From positions 62,001-126,000 of the forward strand of contig CAYUVH010000007.1 in the NCBI GenBank assembly GCA_964448135.1: 64,000 nucleotides of DNA. The letters are read 5' to 3'. The notes beneath the pieces were generated by a model. That model saw nothing but the letters and a program-made list of their open reading frames with translations. It was not told where the DNA came from and searched no databases. A program made the translations under genes and the position numbers. Position 1 is the stretch's first letter. Each line of letters opens with the position of its first letter. Below are positions 8,501 through 17,665 of the stretch, piece after piece. This stretch comes from CAYUVH01 sp964448135 (GTDB taxonomy: Bacteria > Verrucomicrobiota > Verrucomicrobiia > Limisphaerales > UBA8199).

Positions 8501-11500
8501 TTGGCCGGCAGGTCGGAGTCGGTAGCGGTGTTGGTAACGGTCAGCAGCGTCAATTCGTTGATCGTCAAATTCGTCTGCGCCGGCAATACCGGCGCACTAT
8601 TCAATTCGCGCACGACCACGGTGAATACGTTCGTGGCACTGAGATTCTGAGCGTTCACGGCCAGCAGGTTCGTGTCGGTCACGATAGTGACAAACGTGTT
8701 CGTGCTCGGGCCTTGGTTTTCGGACGGCGTCCAATTGATGACGCCACTCGGAGAGATGCTGGCATTGGTGACGATGACACCCAGCGAGTTGGTTACGGTC
8801 AGGACGTAGCCAAGCGCATTGGCGGGGATATCGCTGTCAGTCGCGGTATTGGTGACGCTGAGAAGGGCAAGCTCGTTGATCGTATAATTGGTTTGCGCCG
8901 ACAGGCTGGGCGCCGTGTTCAACTCGTTCACCACCACGGTGAAGACATTGGTCGCGCTCAGGTTTTGCGAATTGACGGCGAGCAGGTTCGTGTCGGTGAC
9001 GATTGTGATGAAGGTGTTGGTGCTGGGCCCCTGGTCTTCGGCCGGAGTCCAGGTGATGACACCGGACGGCGAAATGCTCGCGTTCGTAATCACGGCGCCA
9101 AGTGAGTTGGTAACGGTCAGCGCATAACCCAGCGGGTTTGCGGGGACATCGCCGTCGGTGGCGCTGTTGGTCACGGTTAGCAGGGTCAGTTCGTTGATGG
9201 TCCGGTTGGTCTGCGCCGCGAGCGCGGGGGCGCTGTTCACTTCGCGGACAATCACAGTGAAGACGTTGGTCGCGCTCAGATTCTGAGAGTTGACGGCGAG
9301 GAGATTGGTATCGGTAACGACGGTGACGAAGGTGTTCGTGCTGGGACCCTGATCTTCGGCGGGAATCCAGGTGATGACGCCGACTGGCGAGATGCTGGCG
9401 TTTGTGATCGCCACACCGAGCGAGTTCGTGACAGAAAGCACGTAACCAATCGGGTTCGCGGGCACATCGCTGTCGGACGCCGTGTTGGTCACGGTCAGCA
9501 GGGCCAGTTCATTCACGGTGAGATTGGTCTGCGCAGGCAGGACTGGCGCGGTGTTGAATTCCCGGACCACCACCGTGAAGACGTTCGTGGCGGTGAGGTT
9601 CTGGTTGCTGATCGCAAGTAGATTGGTGTCCGTCACGACCGTGATGAAGGTGTTGGTGCTGGGGCCCTGGTCCTCGGCCGGCGTCCAGGTGATGACGCCG
9701 GCCGGTGAAATCGCCGCATTCGTGATCACCGCGCCCAGCGAGTTGGTCACCGTAAGGGCGTAGCCGAGCGGATTGGCAGGCACGTCGCTGTCGGTGGCCG
9801 TATTGGTGACGATAAGCAGCGTGAGCTCGTTGATCGTGCGGTTGGTCTGAACATTCAGAATGGGAGCGGCGTTCAGTTCGGCCACCACGACGGTGAACAC
9901 ATTTGTGGCGCTCAGGTTTTGCGCGTTCACAGCCAGCACATTGGTGTCGGTCACCACGGTGACAAAGGTGTTGGTGCTCGGGCCCTGGTCTTCCGCCGGC
10001 GTCCAAGTGATCACGCCCGCCGGCGAAATGCTGGCATTGGTGATGACGGTGCCGGCCGAGTTCGTGACGGTCAATGCATAGCCCAGGGCATTGGCCGGAA
10101 TATCACTGTCGGTGGCGGAATTGGTGACCGTCAGCAGGGAGAGTTCGTTGATTGTGCGATTGGTTTGGGCCGACAGGCTCGGCGCACTGTTGACCTCGCG
10201 CACCACCACCGTGAATACGTTCGTGGCAGAGAGGTTTTGAGTGTTCACCGCAAGCGCGTTGGTATCCGTCACCACCGTGACGAAAGTATTCGTGCTGGGG
10301 CCCTGATCCTCGGCAGGCGTCCACGTGATCACGCCCGCGGGCGAGATGCTCGCGTTTGTAACGGCCGCGCCCAGGGAGTTCGTAACCGTCAGGACATAAC
10401 CGAGCGGGTTCGCAGGCACGTCGCTGTCGGTCGCTGTGTTCGTCACCGTGAGCAAAGACAGTTCGTTGACGGTGAGATTGGTTTGCGCGGGCAGAACCGG
10501 GGCGCTGTTGAGCTCCCGAACCACCACGGTAAAGACGTTCGTGGCACTGAGATTCTGGTTATTGATGGCGAGCAGATTGGTATCGGTCACCACGGTGATG
10601 AACGTGTTCGTGCCCGGGCCCTGATCCTCCGCCGGGGTCCACGTGATCACGCCCGCCGGCGAGATGCTGGCATTGGTAATCACGGCACCCAGCGAGTTGG
10701 TCACGGTGAGCGCGTAGCCCAGCGGATTGGGCGGCAAATCGCTGTCGGTGGCGGAATTCGTCACGGTCAGCAATGTGAGTTCGTTGATGGTGCGGTTTGT
10801 CTGTACTCCCAGAGCCGGCGCGGTGTTTACCTCGCCAACCACGACCGTGAATACATTCGTGGCGCTGAGATTCTGGGTGTTCACCGCAAGCAAATTGGTG
10901 TCGGTCACGACCGTGATGAACGTGTTCGTGGTTGCACCTTGATCCTCGGCAAGCGTCCACGTAATGACACCTGCGGCCGAGACGCTGGCATTCGTGATGG
11001 TTGCGCCAAGGGAATTGGTGACGGTCAAGGTGTAGCCGAGCGAGTTGGCCGGGATATCGCCGTCGGACGCCGTGTTCGTGACGGTAAGCAACGTGCCTTC
11101 GGCAACAGTGAGGTTGGTCTGCGCGGGCAGCACCGGCGCGGTATTGACTTCCCTGACCACGACGGTGAACACGTTGGTCGCACTGAGGCTAGGACTGTTG
11201 ATCGCCGGCAGGTTGGTGTCGGTGACGACAGTGATGAAGATGTTGGTGCTCGGGCCCTGATCTTCGGCGGGCGTCCAGGTAATGACGCCAGCGGGCGAGA
11301 TGCTCGCATTCGTAATGATGCCGCCCAGCGAATTGGTCACGATCAGCGCATAGCCCAGCGCATTGGCGGGAATGTCGGCATCCGTTGCGGCATTGGTAAC
11401 GTTGAGCAGGGTCAGCTCATTGATGGTCTGGTTGGTCAGTGCGGAAAGGGATGGCGCGGTGTTCACTTCGTTGACCACGACAGTGAATACATTGGTGGCG

Positions 11501-14500
11501 TTCAAATTCGGCGAAGCGAGATCCAATGTGTTCGTGTCGGTGACGACGGTAATAAAAGTGTTGGTGCTCGGACCCTGGTCTTCCGCGGGCGTCCACGTGA
11601 TGACCCCAGCGGGTGAAATGCTGGCGTTCGTAATGACGGCGCCCAGCGAATTGGTGACCGTCAAGACGTAACCCATGGTATTGGCCGGGATATCCGAATC
11701 CGTGGCTGTGTTGGTCACGGTCAGGAGGGTCAACTCGTTGATGGTGCGATTGGTTTGCGCCGCGAAAACGGGCGCGCTGTTGGCTTCGTTGACCACCACG
11801 GTGAAGACATTGGTCGCACTGAGGTTTTGCGCGTTGACCGCCGGCGGATTGGTGTCCGTGACAAAGGTGATAAAGGTGTTCGTGCTCGGACCCTGATTTT
11901 CCGCGGGCGTCCAGGTGATGATGCCGGCGGGCGAGATGCTGGCGTTGGTGACGGCCGCGCCCAGCGCATTGGTCACGGTCAGGACGTAGCCCAGGGCGTT
12001 GGCCGGAATATCCGTATCGGTGGCACTGTTCGTGACGGTCAGCAGTGTCAGCTCGTTGATGGTGCGATTGGTTTGAGCCAGGAGCACCGGCGCAATATTC
12101 ACTTCATTCACGACCACCGTGAATACGTTCGTCGCGGTGAGATTCTGGGAATTGACCGCGAGAGGGTTCGTGTCCGTCACGACGGTGATGAAGGTGTTCG
12201 TGGTCGGCCCCTGCTCTTCCGCCGGAGTCCAGGTGATCACTCCCGCGGGGGAGATGCCGGCGTTGGTGATGATCACGCCGAGGGAATTGGTCACCGTAAG
12301 CGAATAGCCCAGCGCATTCGCGGGCACGTCATTATCCATCGCGACATTGGTAACGACGAGCGACGTCAGTTCATTAATGGTTCGATTCGTCTGCGCGCCC
12401 AGAATCGGCGCGATGTTGATCTCGGTCACGACCACGGTGAAGACGTTCGTGGCGCTGAGATTCTGGGTGTTCACGGCGGCCGTGTTGGTGTCCGTAACCA
12501 CCGTGATAAAGGTATTCGTGCTCGGACCCTGATTTTCCGTGGGCGTCCACGTAATGATGCCGGCGGGCGAGATGCTGGCATTGGTGATGACGGTCCCCAG
12601 GGAATTGGTCGCGGTCAGGACATAACCAAGCGGGTTCGCTGGCACATCACTGTCACTTGCGGTGTTGGTCACCGTCATCAAGGTCTGTTCGGCGACGGTC
12701 AGATTGGGCAGCGCCGGCAACACCGGGTTGGTATTCACTTCGCTGATCGTAACCGTAAAGCTGTTCGTGACGCTCAGCGACGGAACGCCGCTGTTGATGG
12801 CAGCAGTCATGATCGTGTTCGTCCCCGGGCCCTGTGTTTCATCCGGCGTGTAGGTGATGACGCCGTTGGTGTTGATGCTCGCGCCGGCGGGGGGGTTGAC
12901 GAGAAGGTACATGATGGGATTCACGGGCGAGCCCGGATCGACCACGGTGTTCGTCACAAGAAGCGTAGCAAGCTCGAGCATCACGCGGTTCGTCTGCGAT
13001 GGCAAAGTCGGGGCGACGGAAGAACAGCACCCGAGGCCGCTGACGGTGACCGTATCAATGCGCCAGCCCGTGCGGTTGTTGCCGTTGTCAGCACCGCAGC
13101 GCCACTTCAACTGCACGGTCTGCCCGATGGCCGAAGACGGGAGGCTGGCGACCGTGGTCAGGTAGCCCGCAGACGTCCCGCTCCAACAGCGGCGGTTGGT
13201 CAAGGGATTGCCGAAGGATGGGTCAATGACAGCGTTGTAACCGTTCGACGTGAAAGTGCCCCCGGCGGTGAGGATGTCGGTAAAATTGTTCGTGCCGATT
13301 TTGATTTCCAGCACGCCGCCATCGTAGCCATTGGTCGGCACCGAAGTGTTGTATTCGAGATCGTAATTGTTCCGGAAACGAAGCTGCGGCTGGGTCACGG
13401 TGATCACGAAAGCCGGCGAAACCAATTCATTCACGCCGATATTGTTCGCATCCGTGGAAAAGGCCGCGTTGGGCGAAGTATCCACGGTGGCATTGGTCGT
13501 AAACCAGGGCGAAGCCGAGTTGGAAGCAGAGGTGGTCCAGCCGGACGGCAACGCGGGCATGGTAACGCCGTCAAAATTCTGGCTAAAGATGGTGTTGGTC
13601 GTACCGGTCTGGTAAGTCGTGGAGACGGTGCCGAGGTCGGTGGGGCCGTCCTGAAGTTGCAGCACTGGCGCGATATTGCTGCCGCAAGCGGCGACTGCGG
13701 AGAATGAAAACGACTGGGTCACGGAAGCACCGCCAGCGATCAACACTCCGTAGGCCTGCGGCGCGCTGGGTGCAGCGACACCGTTGGTGACCAGCAGCGT
13801 GGCCACCAGATTGGTGGTGTTCCCGAAGCCGGTGTTTCGCAGCGCGAACGAAACCGTGACGGTTTCGCCCGGGTCTATCGCGTTGTTGGTCGGCACGCAG
13901 CTTTCCGCGACCAGCGCCGAAGCGGTCAGCGAAATGATCGCGCCGTTGTGAACCGTGACAGTAAATGAATTGGTGGCACTGAGGTTCTGGCTATTGACCG
14001 CGATTGGATTCGAATCCTGGACCACCGTCGTAAATATATTGGTCGTGTGATCCTGGGCGCCGGTCGGAGTCCAGGTAATGACACCACCGGAAGAAACGGA
14101 AGCATTGGTCACGGCGGCACCGCCGATGTTGGTGACGGTCAGCGTGTAGCTGAGATTGTTCGCCGGAATGTCCGGGTCGATGGCGGAGTTGGTCACCGTC
14201 ATCGTAGTCAGGCCGATCATTCGGTTAGTCGGGGTAGCGACGAACGACGGCGCTGAATTGGATTCGGTTACCACCACGGTGAAGAAGTTGGTCGCAAACA
14301 GCCGTTGATTACTCAGGGCGACACTGTTGGTGTCAGCCACGACGGTCATGAAATTGTTGGTGCTCGGTCCCTGGGCTTCGGTGGGCGTCCAGGTAATGAC
14401 GCCGCTGGGGGAGATGCTGGCGTTGGTGACCACCCCGGCGGCGTTCGTAACGGTCAGTGTGTAAGTGAGAGGATTGGCGGGGACATCCGAATCGGACGCC

Positions 14501-17445
14501 GTATTAGTCACCGTCAGGCTGGTGGTTTCGAGAATCGTGCGATTGGTCTGCGCCGGCAGCGACGGCGCGCTGTTCACTTCGAGCACGACCACCGTGAAGG
14601 TGTTGCTCGTACTCATCGCGGGTATTCCGTTGTCCGTGACGATGGTAGTGAAAGTGTTCGTGCTAGGACCGTCGGCTTCCGTGGTCGTCCAAGTAATCAC
14701 GCCGTTGGTGCTGATGCTGGCGCCACCAGGGGCGGTCGCAAACTGATACGTCAGCGACTGCGGCGGAGATTCCCAATCCGTCGCGCTATTGGTGACCGTG
14801 AGCGTGACACCTTCGTTGATGCTGCGATTGGTCTGGGCGCCAAGAATCGGGGCGCTATTGGTGAAGGCGATCGAGTCAATCCGCCAGCCGGCGCTGGCGG
14901 TGCTGTTATCGGTCGCGCAGCGCCATTTCAACTGAACAATCTGGCCACCTGCGGAAAGCGGGAGATCCACAATCGTGCTGATGAAGCCGCCGGAGTTCCC
15001 GGTCCAGGCCTGCCGCCCGCCCAGAGCGCTGCCCGTGCCCGAGCTCAGGGTGGCATTGTACCCGCCCGTGTCGAAACTGCCGCCGGCGGTGAGAATGTCC
15101 GTGAAGGCATTGGTGCCGATCTTGATTTCCAGGACGCCGCCGTCGAAGCCGGACTGCAAATTATACGACTGACGGAAGAACAATTCCGCCTGTCCCGTCG
15201 GCAGCACGATCGTGGGCGTGACCAATTCGCTGACGCCCGCGCTGGATGCACCACCGCAAAACGCGGCGTTGGGCGAAGAGTCCACGGTCGCGTTGGTGGT
15301 ATACCAGGCGGACTGGGAGCCACTGGCGGAGGTGCTCCAACCGCCCGGCAGGTTCGGAGCGGTCACGTTGTCGAAATTCTCGGTGAAGCCGAAGCCGCAA
15401 CCGTAGTTAAACACGACATTCGTGACAGCCGTGCCAACTTTAACACGCAGAATCTGGCCGACCGTGCGATAAACGTTCGCGCCGGCGAGAGCGCCGTTGG
15501 TGTAGACCAGCATGCAGGGCAGCGAGTTGCTCCCGGGCAGCAGGATTTCCACCGCCGTGTTCGTGCTTTGCGAACCCGAAATTGCGCAGGAGATGACGCT
15601 CTGGTTGCCATTGGTCGAATAGCTGGCCGTCATCGTCACATTGGAGCGCTGCAACCACCATTGGTAGACGCCGATGGCGTTGGCCGACCAGACGTTCGGA
15701 TGCAAATTCGTATTCAGCGCATACTGGATGTAATCCAGCGGCAGGGGATTGGAGCCGCCGCCGTGCACGTTGTTGCTCCCCATGGACAACATGTGGGAAT
15801 AGAAATTGATCAGCGCGCCCTGGCCGTAATAGAAGTCAATCAACGCCCGCACATTATTGGTTGAGGGCACGTCCTCCATGCGCTGCGCGACATTGAGTTG
15901 ATAGAACCAATCGCTCACCGGCTGGCTCAGGAATGAATACTTCATCCCGTTGGTCCGGTAGGACAGCGTCCAATGCGGGAACGGCGTCAGCTTTTGTTCG
16001 CCGGCAATCTTCACACCCAACTGCCGCTGGATGTCATAGGAGTCCTCACGCGTGGAATTGAAATAAGGCGCCACCCAGGTCCGCATCCCGTTGGTCATCA
16101 AACCCGGGAGCCAGTTCTCGATGTCCACGAAAGCGTTGGAAAGCGAAGCCATGGCATACGCCTTTCCGCTGGCATAGCCCGGCTGCGTCGTGTCGAGCGC
16201 TTCGTCCGTGCTCCAATGCCAGAAATTATAGCTGCTGTGATTGAGCGCCGGCGGGCCGTTGGTATTCGGATTGGGGAGACCGCCGTTGTGCGGGCCGATC
16301 GTGGCGCCGAAGTTGGTCATGGCGCTGCGGAGATTGCCGATGACGGTGTTGGTATTATAGCCAAGGCCGGCCATGTCTTCACGCAACGTGCCGGTCGTGA
16401 AATAATAGTCGCCCTTGGCGCCATTGGTGTATTCGGCCCCGGCGGAGGCGGCGATGCCATTGACCAGGTCATCGTAATTCTCCAAGTCGTGCCGGACCAT
16501 GAAGGCGGCGTTGTAATCGTACGGCCACGGACTGATCTTTGGCAGCGGGATGTTGTTGGACTCGAACGCCCAGTTGATCGCGTTCTTGAAAATCATGTAC
16601 GCATACATCGCGGGCGACCAACCGCCATGACCGATGAGCGGCTGCATGGGCGCATAGTAAATGAAGTACCCCTTGCCGTATTGCTTCACAACCAGGTAAC
16701 CCGGGTTGCTGGGGAAAGTATCGCCGCGCATGAGGGCCGTGGCGCCATTGGTGGGCTGGGCGAGCCAGACCCAGTGCGGCAGCGCGGGACGCGTGCTATC
16801 GCCGGCCGGGCGGGGATACGTGCCCCAGGAAACTTCGTCGTAGCCGGAAGGCATCGCCCAATTGACGTAACTGGTGTTCGTCGGAATATGGGCGGTGAGC
16901 CGGTGCTGGGTGATGGAGATCGTCGTGTTGTTGATCCAATTCGTCACGCCCGGCGTGCTCATGTTTACACCCATTTCGCCCGGGAACGCAAAGTTGCCGC
17001 GCGTGGTGCCGTTGGTATTGCGCGTGAAGGAGGAGGAACCCACAAAGAGGAAACCGCCCGCCGCGACGTAATTGGTGAACTGCGCGATCTCCTCGTCTTG
17101 GATGGCCTCAGCCGCCAGGCTGATCACGATGGGGTACTTTGGCTGGCCACTGCTCAGGAGTCCACCGGCCACGATGTTCGAATCGCCAATCACAGTGTAG
17201 GCCGTGCCGTCCGAGCGCATCGCTTCCTTCATCGAATCGGGCATCGTCCAGTAATGCCAGTTCGTCGGCCACCACTGCTTGCCACTGGTGCCGGCGCCAG
17301 AAGGGGTCGCGCCCGAGGCGTTCATATTCTCGAACGCGCGCGTCAACTCCGAGTCGTGGATCGCCACCATCGGCAGCGTCGTCTGGGCATGGGCGAACGT
17401 CGGGCAAAACATCCCCAGCAGGACAAACAGTAGTGCGGTTCTCAT
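5509..17445 (-). CDS. Giant secreted protein: amidotransferase-like and polysaccharide-deacetylase-like head, cadherin-like tandem repeats
   Basis: A 3,978-aa protein. The ATG at 17443-17445 was chosen because it starts a good signal peptide (M-R-T-A-L-L-F-V-L-L-G... A-H-A-Q) and has AAAGAG eight bases upstream. Domains: about 22-300 an amidotransferase/ThuA-like alpha/beta domain; about 310-600 a polysaccharide-deacetylase-like barrel with R-H-D-L-E near 316, a later P-H-N-G-G and Y-S-H; two jelly-roll modules (about 690-865 and 1287-1470) of the choice-of-anchor-J/MAM-like kind with G-G-V-L-E-I-K-I; a CARDB-like stretch between them; several He_PIG/dystroglycan-type cadherin-like domains, then 21 near-regular 106-aa copies; and a C-terminal module ending R-F-Y-R-V-Q-L-L-P. 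It is probably on or outside the outer membrane and acts on, or binds, the EPS. Enzyme activity is inferred. Confidence 0.85.
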   Translation of the reverse strand: MRTALLFVLLGMFCPTFAHAQTTLPMVAIHDSELTRAFENMNASGATPSGAGTSGKQWWPTNWHYWTMPDSMKEAMRSDGTAYTVIGDSNIVAGGLLSSGQPKYPIVISLAAEAIQDEEIAQFTNYVAAGGFLFVGSSSFTRNTNGTTRGNFAFPGEMGVNMSTPGVTNWINNTTISITQHRLTAHIPTNTSYVNWAMPSGYDEVSWGTYPRPAGDSTRPALPHWVWLAQPTNGATALMRGDTFPSNPGYLVVKQYGKGYFIYYAPMQPLIGHGGWSPAMYAYMIFKNAINWAFESNNIPLPKISPWPYDYNAAFMVRHDLENYDDLVNGIAASAGAEYTNGAKGDYYFTTGTLREDMAGLGYNTNTVIGNLRSAMTNFGATIGPHNGGLPNPNTNGPPALNHSSYNFWHWSTDEALDTTQPGYASGKAYAMASLSNAFVDIENWLPGLMTNGMRTWVAPYFNSTREDSYDIQRQLGVKIAGEQKLTPFPHWTLSYRTNGMKYSFLSQPVSDWFYQLNVAQRMEDVPSTNNVRALIDFYYGQGALINFYSHMLSMGSNNVHGGGSNPLPLDYIQYALNTNLHPNVWSANAIGVYQWWLQRSNVTMTASYSTNGNQSVISCAISGSQSTNTAVEILLPGSNSLPCMLVYTNGALAGANVYRTVGQILRVKVGTAVTNVVFNYGCGFGFTENFDNVTAPNLPGGWSTSASGSQSAWYTTNATVDSSPNAAFCGGASSAGVSELVTPTIVLPTGQAELFFRQSYNLQSGFDGGVLEIKIGTNAFTDILTAGGSFDTGGYNATLSSGTGSALGGRQAWTGNSGGFISTIVDLPLSAGGQIVQLKWRCATDNSTASAGWRIDSIAFTNSAPILGAQTNRSINEGVTLTVTNSATDWESPPQSLTYQFATAPGGASISTNGVITWTTTEADGPSTNTFTTIVTDNGIPAMSTSNTFTVVVLEVNSAPSLPAQTNRTILETTSLTVTNTASDSDVPANPLTYTLTVTNAAGVVTNASISPSGVITWTPTEAQGPSTNNFMTVVADTNSVALSNQRLFATNFFTVVVTESNSAPSFVATPTNRMIGLTTMTVTNSAIDPDIPANNLSYTLTVTNIGGAAVTNASVSSGGVITWTPTGAQDHTTNIFTTVVQDSNPIAVNSQNLSATNSFTVTVHNGAIISLTASALVAESCVPTNNAIDPGETVTVSFALRNTGFGNTTNLVATLLVTNGVAAPSAPQAYGVLIAGGASVTQSFSFSAVAACGSNIAPVLQLQDGPTDLGTVSTTYQTGTTNTIFSQNFDGVTMPALPSGWTTSASNSASPWFTTNATVDTSPNAAFSTDANNIGVNELVSPAFVITVTQPQLRFRNNYDLEYNTSVPTNGYDGGVLEIKIGTNNFTDILTAGGTFTSNGYNAVIDPSFGNPLTNRRCWSGTSAGYLTTVASLPSSAIGQTVQLKWRCGADNGNNRTGWRIDTVTVSGLGCCSSVAPTLPSQTNRVMLELATLLVTNTVVDPGSPVNPIMYLLVNPPAGASINTNGVITYTPDETQGPGTNTIMTAAINSGVPSLSVTNSFTVTISEVNTNPVLPALPNLTVAEQTLMTVTNTASDSDVPANPLGYVLTATNSLGTVITNASISPAGIITWTPTENQGPSTNTFITVVTDTNTAAVNTQNLSATNVFTVVVTEINIAPILGAQTNRTINELTSLVVTNVAMDNDVPANALGYSLTVTNSLGVIITNAGISPAGVITWTPAEEQGPTTNTFITVVTDTNPLAVNSQNLTATNVFTVVVNEVNIAPVLLAQTNRTINELTLLTVTNSATDTDIPANALGYVLTVTNALGAAVTNASISPAGIITWTPAENQGPSTNTFITFVTDTNPPAVNAQNLSATNVFTVVVNEANSAPVFAAQTNRTINELTLLTVTNTATDSDIPANTMGYVLTVTNSLGAVITNASISPAGVITWTPAEDQGPSTNTFITVVTDTNTLDLASPNLNATNVFTVVVNEVNTAPSLSALTNQTINELTLLNVTNAATDADIPANALGYALIVTNSLGGIITNASISPAGVITWTPAEDQGPSTNIFITVVTDTNLPAINSPSLSATNVFTVVVREVNTAPVLPAQTNLTVAEGTLLTVTNTASDGDIPANSLGYTLTVTNSLGATITNASVSAAGVITWTLAEDQGATTNTFITVVTDTNLLAVNTQNLSATNVFTVVVGEVNTAPALGVQTNRTINELTLLTVTNSATDSDLPPNPLGYALTVTNSLGAVITNASISPAGVITWTPAEDQGPGTNTFITVVTDTNLLAINNQNLSATNVFTVVVRELNSAPVLPAQTNLTVNELSLLTVTNTATDSDVPANPLGYVLTVTNSLGAAVTNASISPAGVITWTPAEDQGPSTNTFVTVVTDTNALAVNTQNLSATNVFTVVVREVNSAPSLSAQTNRTINELSLLTVTNSATDSDIPANALGYALTVTNSAGTVITNASISPAGVITWTPAEDQGPSTNTFVTVVTDTNVLAVNAQNLSATNVFTVVVAELNAAPILNVQTNRTINELTLLIVTNTATDSDVPANPLGYALTVTNSLGAVITNAAISPAGVITWTPAEDQGPSTNTFITVVTDTNLLAISNQNLTATNVFTVVVREFNTAPVLPAQTNLTVNELALLTVTNTASDSDVPANPIGYVLSVTNSLGVAITNASISPVGVITWIPAEDQGPSTNTFVTVVTDTNLLAVNSQNLSATNVFTVIVREVNSAPALAAQTNRTINELTLLTVTNSATDGDVPANPLGYALTVTNSLGAVITNASISPSGVITWTPAEDQGPSTNTFITIVTDTNLLAVNSQNLSATNVFTVVVNELNTAPSLSAQTNYTINELALLSVTNTATDSDIPANALGYVLTVTNSLGVIVTNASISPSGVINWTPSENQGPSTNTFVTIVTDTNLLAVNAQNLSATNVFTVVVRELNSAPVLPAQTNLTINELTLLTVTNTATDSDLPANPLGYVLTVTNSTGAVITNAAISPAGVITWTPAEGQGPSTNTFVTVVTDTNLLAVNAQNLSATNVFTVVVSELNSAPVLPAQTNLTINELTLLTVTNTATDSDLPANPLGYVLTVTNSTGVVITNAAISPAGVITWTPGEDQGPSTNTFITVVTDTNLLAVNAQNLSATNIFTVVVNEVNSAPVLPAQTNHTITETLLLTVTNTASDSDLPANALGYILTVTNSSGAVVTNASISPSGVITWTPTETQGPSTNTFITVVTDTNPLAVNAQNLTATNVFTVVVREFNSAPVLPAQTNLTINELTLLTVTNTATDSDIPANPLGYVLTVTNSTGEVITNAAISPTGVISWTPGEDQGPSTNTFITVVTDTNTLAFNSQNRSATNVFTVVVNELNSAPVLPAQTDLTINELALLTVTNTATDSDLPANALAYALTVTNSTGAVITNASISSGGIITWTPGEEQGPTTNTFITVVTDTNPLAVNSSSLSATNVFTVVVGELNTAPSLPSLPDVTINEQTLLSITNTATNLDTPPNPVGYTLAVTNSLGALITNATISSTGIITWTPSENQGPSTNTFITVVTDTNTLAVNAQNLSATNVFVVVVNEVNTAPTLPVLADLTVNELVPLTVTNSASDLDSPANPVGYTLLVTNLAGAVVTNASISPAGIITWTPGENQGPNTYTFITVVTDTNILAVNAQNLSATNVFTVVVNELNTAPSLPGLPDLTIYEFDTLSVTNTATDTDIPANPLTYSLLVTNSLGAIITNATISPSGIITWTPDEAQGPSTNIFITVVTDTNTAAVNTQSFNATNVFTVVVNELNTAPTLPVLGNLTLSNFPNMLLPSLVITNTGADTDSPAQLLSYAVTATNLSGLISDVSISSGGVITWAPAGPQDAGTYGFVTVVTDNGIPALSATNYFTVTITAAESAPPPVITGLTLSNGFATVTWTAAIGRTYRLQHRTNCVDTNWVDVVPDVTAASSTASQTDNVGSHPSRFYRVQLLP
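6005..12690 (-). repeat. 318-bp tandem coding repeat, about 21 copies (106-aa cadherin-like unit)
   Basis: Landmark sequences recur every 318 bases (for example near 7229, 7547, 8183, 9345, 9661 and 9979). Each unit codes a 106-aa domain with V-T-N-T-A-T-D-S-D, P-A-N-P-L-G-Y, I-S-P-A-G-V-I-T-W-T-P-A-E, Q-G-P-S-T-N-T-F, and T-N-V-F-T-V-V-V. The D-x-D pair and the G-V-I-T-W-T-P turn fit dystroglycan-type cadherin-like or He_PIG domains, which often bind calcium. I count 21 regular copies by protein motif, plus more divergent copies on both sides. Some neighbours are nearly identical at the DNA level, such as the copies around 8161-8280 and 8479-8598. Outer boundaries are approximate. Confidence 0.93.
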
Positions 17446-17556
17446 CGAGAATACTCTTTGAAAACCGCACAGATAAACGTGCGACATTCGGCCTCTCATT
17501 AGGCGAGATTCAGCATCAATAGTAACACAAACCCTTGGGAGCGCTTTTACGGTTAA

Positions 17557-17587
17557 TACGGAAATGGCGCACCCGTTTAATTACGGA
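17557..17587 (-). promoter_or_regulatory. Paired TCCGTA element upstream of the 3,978-aa protein gene
   Basis: On the minus strand two TCCGTA hexamers (17582-17587 and 17557-17562) lie 19 bases apart, 112 bases before the start codon at 17445 and inside the gap after the preceding gene. The same arrangement occurs at 25597, 36326 and 54510. An ACGGG lies between the boxes here, but it is displaced from the position of the GACGG/GACGC element in the other three sites, so this is the least regular copy. A further CCGTA follows at 17549-17553. Confidence 0.5.
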
Positions 17588-17665
17588 GACCTTTTCGGCT
17601 GGCCCGTCCTCAGTCAAAAAGGGGATTGTTCATTCGGGGTGCCGTCCGGCCCCCGGGGAAAATTC

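Noticed and set aside
6005..12690. CRISPR array or satellite DNA
   Set aside because: The 318-base units are fully coding in one frame, with protein-level conservation and synonymous changes; there are no unique spacers.
5641..15864. Long plus-strand open frames (for example 5641-7059, 9919-11616, 11755-13707, 14305-15864) opposite the giant gene
   Set aside because: They repeat with the same 318-base period as the minus-strand array, are Arg/Gly/His-rich, and have no family motifs, signal peptides or ribosome-binding sites. They are shadows of the coding repeat.
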